64,000 nt of DNA, taken from UBA4292 sp002395865 (lineage in GTDB: Bacteria > Bacillota > Clostridia > Lachnospirales > Lachnospiraceae). Below the pieces are notes generated by a model. It was not told the DNA's origin, ran no database searches, and worked only from the letters and a program-made list of their open reading frames with translations. Each line of letters opens with the position of its first letter. The first letter of the stretch is position 1. Position numbers and translations under genes: made by a program. Shown piece by piece: positions 59,330 through 64,000 of the stretch. The stretch covers positions 1 to 64,000 of the forward strand of contig CAMNBU010000009.1 of NCBI GenBank assembly GCA_946533395.1, written 5' to 3'.

Positions 59330-60439
59330 TCACAGGCGCATTATGACAGAGCGCGCCTCCTCCTCACTTATTTGTACGGAATAGATGTTTTCACCGAAGC
59401 AGGCCATGTCGCCTATGCCCTTCTGAAGAACAAAGCGAAGTTTACCGTCCCGGACCTTCTTATCGGTGTAGAGCTTTTTGACCAGCGCCTCCCTGTCGAT
59501 ATACTCGGGCACCGAAACGGGAAGCTTTGCCCGAAGAAGCAGGCTCCTTAGCCTCTCCTCCTGTGCCTCGCTCATAAGTCCCCTCGATACAGACAGCTTT
59601 GCAGCTCCCATGAGTCCTATCGACACCGCCTCGCCGTGCAGAAGCCGGTAATCGCTCTCGGTCTCTATGGCCCTTCCGATGGTGTGGCCGAGGTTCAATA
59701 TTTCTCTCAGGCCGCTCTCCCTCTCGTCCTTCATGACCACATCGTATTTTACCCTGCAGTTTTCCTCGGATATAAATGCGCACGCCTCCTTATCAAGCGC
59801 GAGCACCCTTTCGATATTCTCCTCGAGGTACTCAAAAAGCCTCCTGCTTCCTAAGCACCCGTGCTTTATCGTCTCCGCCAGACCGCTCGATAACTGCCTT
59901 TCGGGAAGCGTCTTCCACGTGGCAATGTCTATGTAGACCTTCTCCGGCTGATTGAAGAGTCCTATCAGATTCGTCGCAAGGGGTGTATCCACTGCGGTCT
60001 TTCCGCCGACGGATGCGTCCGCCGCCGCCAGAAGCGTAGTGGCATAGTTTATAAACGGCACGCCTCGTCCGAAGGTTCCGGCCACGAATCCGGCGAGGTC
60101 GGTGACCACTCCGCCTCCCACAGCTATCACGGCGCAGTCACGCTTAAGCCCCGCAGAGAGCATGGTATCCTCCACATACTCCTTCATGGCGCGGGTCTTG
60201 GACTTTTCTCCGGCAGGTATCACCACCCGGATGACGCTGTATCCTGCCCCCTTCAGCTTTTCATCGATCGCCTGTGCATACAGCCCGTCGACATTGTCAT
60301 CCGTCACCAGCGCCAGTCTCTTTCTGCCCGGAAGCAGAGCCGGCAGATCCTCCACCAGCTTGTCTGCCAGATCGTAGCCCGTCTCTATCTCGTAGCTGTC
60401 GTCAACCACCTTCTTCAGTTCGACATTGAAACTGCTCAT
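59330..60439 (-). CDS. aroB: 3-dehydroquinate synthase
   Basis: Second step of the shikimate pathway: DAHP to 3-dehydroquinate, NAD- and zinc-dependent, cytoplasmic. 369 residues with AAGGAGAGG upstream. NAD site IAVGGGVVTDLAGFVAGTFGRG, metal ligands in GHTIGRAIE and LLHGEAVSIGL, and KTAVDTPLATNLIG. First gene of its unit, with a promoter and a palindromic site overlapping the transcript start. Confidence 0.96.
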   Translation of the reverse strand: MSSFNVELKKVVDDSYEIETGYDLADKLVEDLPALLPGRKRLALVTDDNVDGLYAQAIDEKLKGAGYSVIRVVIPAGEKSKTRAMKEYVEDTMLSAGLKRDCAVIAVGGGVVTDLAGFVAGTFGRGVPFINYATTLLAAADASVGGKTAVDTPLATNLIGLFNQPEKVYIDIATWKTLPERQLSSGLAETIKHGCLGSRRLFEYLEENIERVLALDKEACAFISEENCRVKYDVVMKDERESGLREILNLGHTIGRAIETESDYRLLHGEAVSIGLMGAAKLSVSRGLMSEAQEERLRSLLLRAKLPVSVPEYIDREALVKKLYTDKKVRDGKLRFVLQKGIGDMACFGENIYSVQISEEEARSVIMRL

Positions 60440-60457
60440 ATCATTCCTCTCCTTGTG

Positions 60458-60472
60458 CGCATGTCACATGCG
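60458..60472. promoter_or_regulatory. Palindrome at the aroB transcript start
   Basis: CGCATGTCACATGCG is a perfect palindrome of 7-bp arms and a 1-bp centre, located just downstream of the aroB -10 box (60477-60482). A regulator bound here would block aroB initiation. Confidence 0.55.
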
Positions 60473-60476
60473 ACAT

Positions 60477-60505
60477 ACTTTACCACAAGACATATTTTTT
60501 GTAAA
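60477..60505 (-). promoter_or_regulatory. aroB promoter
   Basis: Minus strand TTTACA (60500-60505), 17-bp spacer, TAAAGT (60477-60482), diverging from the mscL promoter. Confidence 0.72.
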
Positions 60506-60522
60506 GAAAAAGCTATTCTTTA

Positions 60523-60551
60523 TTGAACAGCCGGTGATTTTGTGCTATAAA
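60523..60551 (+). promoter_or_regulatory. mscL promoter
   Basis: TTGAAC (60523-60528), 17-bp spacer, TATAAA (60546-60551), about 48 bp before the mscL start. Confidence 0.78.
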
Positions 60552-60598
60552 TAGATATTGTGATATTTTGTTTGCGCACTGCGCGGAAAGGGGAAAAT

Positions 60599-61021
60599 AT
60601 GAAAAGCTTTTTAAAGGAATTCAAGGAATTCGCACTCAAGGGCAATGTTATGGACATGGCCATAGGCGTCATCATCGGTGCAGCATTCGGAAAGATCGTT
60701 ACCGCACTCACAGAGTCGTTTATCAACCCTCTTCTTCAGTTGATACCCGGTAACGGCGAGGTCGGTGGATGCTTCTACATCAACGGAGTTGCGTTCAATT
60801 ACGGCGCATTCATAACAGCGGTTATCGATTTCCTGATCATGGCATTCGTGCTGTTCTGTCTGCTTAAAGCCATCAACAAGGCTACTTCCGTCGGCAAAAA
60901 GAAAGAGGAGCCTGCCGCTCCCGACACCAAGGAGTGCCCTTACTGCAAGTCCAAGATCGCCATTGCTGCAGTTAAGTGCCCTTGCTGCACATCCGACCTT
61001 CCGAAGGATGATGTGGCCTAA
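60599..61021 (+). CDS. mscL: Large-conductance mechanosensitive channel with C-terminal zinc ribbon
   Basis: Opens under membrane tension to release osmolytes. 140 residues from MKSFLKEFKEFALKGNVMDM; AGGGG lies 7 nt upstream. Two membrane helices with VIIGAAFGKIVTALTESF. The last ~35 residues carry CPYCKSKI and CPCCTSDL, two CxxC pairs as in a zinc ribbon, replacing the usual short tail. This may mediate assembly or redox sensing; inference only. Confidence 0.95.
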   Translation: MKSFLKEFKEFALKGNVMDMAIGVIIGAAFGKIVTALTESFINPLLQLIPGNGEVGGCFYINGVAFNYGAFITAVIDFLIMAFVLFCLLKAINKATSVGKKKEEPAAPDTKECPYCKSKIAIAAVKCPCCTSDLPKDDVA

Positions 61022-61042
61022 GTCAGTATTCACATAACGATT

Positions 61043-61074
61043 AAGGGACTGCCCATTACCGGACAGTCCCTTTT
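61043..61074 (+). terminator. Terminator after mscL
   Basis: AAGGGACTG (61043-61051) pairs with CAGTCCCTT (61064-61072), loop of 12 nt, followed by TTTT. Confidence 0.88.
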
Positions 61075-61159
61075 GTAATTCCAGCATTAAAAATCTTCCG
61101 TCAAAACACGTATCGTCGCCGCGGCAATGTTTTTTGTATCCTTTTAAGCCTGTTTCAGC

Positions 61160-62398
61160 CTACTCCTGTGCCAAAAACACATCCCTGACGAATGAGTTTT
61201 CTGTTTTCTCCCCGTTATTCAGTCTCTCCCTGTCCTCGGGGCTCAGGCGGTTGAATGAAAAGACTATATTATATGTGGCATGATCCGCAGGTTTCGTATA
61301 TGCAAGGATCACCAGCCTGTCATTTATACCGTCCATGAGATATCTCGCAGCGAAAAATTCTCCATCGACCTTCATGATATATATCTGAAGGTCCCCCAGA
61401 AGGGTGTTCCCGTGAAAGTCCTTTTCGAGCTCAAAATAATACTCATTAAGGGCGTCATATTGCCGGATCAGACTGCTGTACTGCTCCATCACTGCTTCAC
61501 CGGCGCCGTACTCATTCAGGAAGTTCTCCAGATCCTGAACCTTCTTGAATGCCCTTGTGTATACATTGCCGTCACCTGTAAGTGAGGAAAGAACAGTATT
61601 GTCCGTAATATCCACAGCTCTGCTTGTTCTGATACTGTCCTCGCCGTCGTGATCATAAATGAATGCTGCATACAGGGGCACGAGTCCCTCATCTGTCAGT
61701 ACAGTTATATTCTCCATGTAATACTCGGGCTTAAACCCGGGCGCATATTCGTCATCGGTATACTCCAAGGGTCTCTTGATATGCATCCAGCCCTCCGTCC
61801 CGGAGTCCGCACTTATATATATCCAGTTTTTTGTGTCCGTCGCGCTGACATGGCACATATCGGTTATACTCAGGTATTGTTTTTCGGAATTCAGATCTCT
61901 CTGTGCGTATACAGGGATCCTGACCGTAGGGACAAAGCCCTCACTGTACTCCTGATAATACACTCCGTCCCGGTATTCGGCTCCCTCCTTCACCCAGCGG
62001 CGGAACTCCATGCAAAAGTAGATCAGATAGTCATCCTCCGAGTACACCGGCAAATCCCAGGCCGGGTCCAATGTAGTGGTCTCCTCCCCGGAAGCCGTTG
62101 CATCTGTATCATCAGAAGTGTCCGGCTCTTCCTTCGTTTCCTGATTCTCCGATGCGGGAGGGACCGTTTCAGAAGCCACAGACTGAGACTCCCCCGCTGA
62201 AGATGGCTCCGGCGCCCCGGGTTTCCCTGCGGAGACTGCATCAGCTTCGGAAGGCTGCTCCTGCTGAGTCGTTATTACATCCGTGTATTTCTCTGTAGGC
62301 AATATGTCTGCCGGTCGGAACGAAGAACAGCCACAGCAAAGAAGGGCGAGTAAAATAACAGATACGGCTTTATTACGTTCCATCGTGCTCAAATTCAT
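61160..62398 (-). CDS. Lipoprotein related to the sigma-1 lipoprotein
   Basis: 412 residues if started at the ATG at 62396-62398, which has AAGGAGGAG almost touching; other ATGs at 62383 and 62410 are possible. Signal with NKAVSVILLALLCCGCSS. Ser/Glu/Pro-rich linker, then ~250 residues matching the C-terminal half of the 42487 lipoprotein: ITDMCHVSATDTKNWIYIS, GTEGWMHIKRP (SH3-like), YAAFIYDHDGEDSIRTSR. Extracytoplasmic; function unknown. It lies ~50 bp after the 62448 lipoprotein gene. Confidence 0.8.
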   Translation of the reverse strand: MNLSTMERNKAVSVILLALLCCGCSSFRPADILPTEKYTDVITTQQEQPSEADAVSAGKPGAPEPSSAGESQSVASETVPPASENQETKEEPDTSDDTDATASGEETTTLDPAWDLPVYSEDDYLIYFCMEFRRWVKEGAEYRDGVYYQEYSEGFVPTVRIPVYAQRDLNSEKQYLSITDMCHVSATDTKNWIYISADSGTEGWMHIKRPLEYTDDEYAPGFKPEYYMENITVLTDEGLVPLYAAFIYDHDGEDSIRTSRAVDITDNTVLSSLTGDGNVYTRAFKKVQDLENFLNEYGAGEAVMEQYSSLIRQYDALNEYYFELEKDFHGNTLLGDLQIYIMKVDGEFFAARYLMDGINDRLVILAYTKPADHATYNIVFSFNRLSPEDRERLNNGEKTENSFVRDVFLAQE

Positions 62399-62447
62399 CT
62401 CCTCCTTCATGATCTGACAGCCAGACATTGTAGCTTATATCCATACT

Positions 62448-62945
62448 CTAATACGCATCTCCATACGTGAATATCTTCCACGTATCATCATAATCACGGT
62501 AAACTACCCACTGAAATACCTCTTCGGTATTCTTGGTAAGCGCACCATCGTCACCGATATACCACAATCTGGTATTTAATGCTATCATGCGGTTTTCGGA
62601 TATGTAAGGCTTAATAAACTCCGTTTCTCCATTCATATACAGAAGCGTATATGCATCCTGAGCCTTCTGATCGTAGCTGATCTCAAGTATTGTGAAAACT
62701 CCTCCCATATCGTCGCAGTAATTCTCTACAGCCGCTATTGCCTCGCATATATCCTTCTCCGAAGGATACTCCTCTTTCTTCGCTTCTGAAGCGTGATCTG
62801 TATATTCGTTATCTTCCACAGAAAGAACTATAACCGAGCTTTCTGAAGGATCAACCGCCGAATTCTGTCTGTACGATGCTGAGCAACCTGCCGTGATCAG
62901 CGCTGTTGTTATAGCTACCATAAGTACCATTTTTGTAGCCTTCAT
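62448..62945 (-). CDS. Small lipoprotein of unknown function
   Basis: 165 residues from MKATKMVLMVAITTALITAGC; lipobox TAGC. GGGGGAGGTG lies upstream inside the previous gene, and the ATG overlaps its stop codon (ATGA). The mature part has an acidic, mixed alpha/beta look ending TEEVFQWVVYRDYDDTWKIF. No family recognised. Cotranscribed with the amidase-like gene. Confidence 0.82.
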   Translation of the reverse strand: MKATKMVLMVAITTALITAGCSASYRQNSAVDPSESSVIVLSVEDNEYTDHASEAKKEEYPSEKDICEAIAAVENYCDDMGGVFTILEISYDQKAQDAYTLLYMNGETEFIKPYISENRMIALNTRLWYIGDDGALTKNTEEVFQWVVYRDYDDTWKIFTYGDAY

Positions 62946-64000
62946 GGATCAGACACCTCCCCCGGCGGAACATTTGTTTGGTATCCGCATATCGTGCACG
63001 TTTTTGCATTATTGTTTCCTACAAGCTTGTGATTACCCTCGCTGATCTTCTTACCGCACTGTGTACAATACTTCCAGTGTTTCGAGGTATTGTAAGTATA
63101 CGAGCCCGATGTATTGTGGGTTGAGCAACCCTCGTTAAACAAAAGCGTGTACTTTGTATAAGAATTCATTGCTAATGCTACAGAAACGGATGCTCCACTT
63201 ACATTTGGGTTATGTGCGCAGTAGATCAGATCTCCCGAAGAATTATACCCTGTGCATATCATTATATGCCCGTGACCATTAGTCGTTCCTGTTGATTTCC
63301 AGTAAAACGGGTTTCCTGGCAGGATTGTTGAGGTGGAAGCTGTTTGTCTGGTGACGCCCATACCCACAAAATGCGTATCGAATGTATCTACATTTACCCA
63401 GGCAAGTGCGTATGAATTCGTAGAAGTAATATAATACCATCCACTGTTATAATTTCCTACTCCGTCAAATGGAATTCCTCCTGCATACAGACACTGCGAA
63501 ACAAAGTTCGCATCATCATATGACATAGTATTATAAGCAGAATTTGATGATGTCGCATACGTATTCGCATAGTTTATGGCGTTCTGTCTGTTATACGTAT
63601 ACGGAGAAAGAATGCTTTCGTTTTGATCAATACTGTCGCTCGCACGATGGACTATCGCACCATCACCGTCAATGTCATATTCGCTGAAATCCACATTACA
63701 AAAACCTGATATCAGGCACTCATCATATATATCACTTGTTATTATACCATCATCGGTTAATTCTACAATATGGTTTGTGATAAAGGAAAATGAATCCTCC
63801 ATGCCAAGCTTGGTATACGTTATTGTCACGCACTCATTTAGTGCGACACGACTGCCTTCTGCGGTCTTTTCGGTATTCAGAATATCGACACTGCAGTCAA
63901 CATCTGTAAATGTCGTCCCGGATATTCTCTGATAGTTTTCCAGACCAGCTTTACGTAGGTTGTTATCTTCCGCAACGGCTTCCGATACATCTTTAAACGT
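62942..64000 (-). CDS. Amidase_6-like protein, catalytic Cys absent (5' end beyond window)
   Basis: Open to the window end with no stop, so at least 352 residues. Amidase_6-like core: PYTYNRQNAINYANTYA, YDDANFVSQCLYAGGIPF, GHGHIMICTGYNS. The motif reads DDANFVSQ where this group normally has DCTNFVSQ with the nucleophile Cys, so the enzyme may be inactive. The C-terminus has two CxxC-type pairs (YCTQCGKK, CTICGYQ), a probable zinc ribbon. Family placement is from motif recall. Confidence 0.75.
   Translation of the reverse strand, partial: TFKDVSEAVAEDNNLRKAGLENYQRISGTTFTDVDCSVDILNTEKTAEGSRVALNECVTITYTKLGMEDSFSFITNHIVELTDDGIITSDIYDECLISGFCNVDFSEYDIDGDGAIVHRASDSIDQNESILSPYTYNRQNAINYANTYATSSNSAYNTMSYDDANFVSQCLYAGGIPFDGVGNYNSGWYYITSTNSYALAWVNVDTFDTHFVGMGVTRQTASTSTILPGNPFYWKSTGTTNGHGHIMICTGYNSSGDLIYCAHNPNVSGASVSVALAMNSYTKYTLLFNEGCSTHNTSGSYTYNTSKHWKYCTQCGKKISEGNHKLVGNNNAKTCTICGYQTNVPPGEVSDP

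Overview
The window looks like chromosomal DNA of a clostridial Firmicute, most likely a Lachnospiraceae-type gut or rumen anaerobe. Reasons: the clostridial order hprK-murB-whiA-HPr-dnaE-pfkA, an FMN riboswitch in front of a riboflavin ECF-transporter gene, strong AGGAGG-type ribosome binding sites, many lipoproteins with Firmicute signal peptides, a BspA-like LRR/clostripain surface protein, and moderate GC. No tRNA, rRNA, insertion sequence, phage or CRISPR array was seen.

Layout. 1-8951 (minus): oligopeptide ABC importer oppA-B-C-D-F, a small DUF3899-like membrane protein and the start of tyrS. 9200-16904 (minus): central regulation and housekeeping, pfkA, dnaE, a Crh-like HPr with Asp at position 15, whiA, murB, hprK. 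17119-24604 (plus): a small membrane protein, then a three-gene operon of large, mutually paralogous proteins of unknown function. 24650-41385 (minus): two big surface lipoproteins (transglutaminase-like; clostripain plus LRR), uvrC, ftsH, a hybrid histidine kinase and its response-regulator/GGDEF partner, and upp with a 13-codon leader ORF. 41577-42402: ribU behind an FMN riboswitch. 42487-54598 (almost all minus): a region of ECF sigma factors, membrane partners and large lipoproteins. It contains two sigma loci, a natural fusion of a decayed sigma region 2 to a membrane partner, and tandemly duplicated lipoprotein genes; a phosphatase gene lies inside it on the plus strand. 54679-55482: a PIN/NYN-like protein. 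55598-56088: a ~490-bp imperfect palindrome made of two inverted copies of a structured element. 56169-61021: a small basic protein, an aminotransferase, an RlmI-like methyltransferase, a COG2426 membrane protein, aroB, and mscL with a zinc ribbon. 61160-64000 (minus): more lipoproteins and an amidase-6-like protein lacking its expected cysteine, running off the end.

How the genes work together. The opp genes form one peptide-uptake operon, with a hairpin between oppA and oppB that should give excess binding protein. HprK and the Asp15/Ser46 HPr are encoded together and fit a Crh-like carbon-regulation role rather than sugar phosphotransfer. The ECF sigma, membrane partner and lipoprotein genes overlap or abut and repeat as sets, which suggests envelope-sensing modules in which lipoproteins are sensors or targets.

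Most novel signals: (1) the inverted pair of structured elements at 55598-56088, with the same 13-nt loop but covarying stems; (2) the sigma/partner/lipoprotein modules with a sigma-partner fusion and a visible duplication scar; (3) the three-gene paralog family at 17997-24604.
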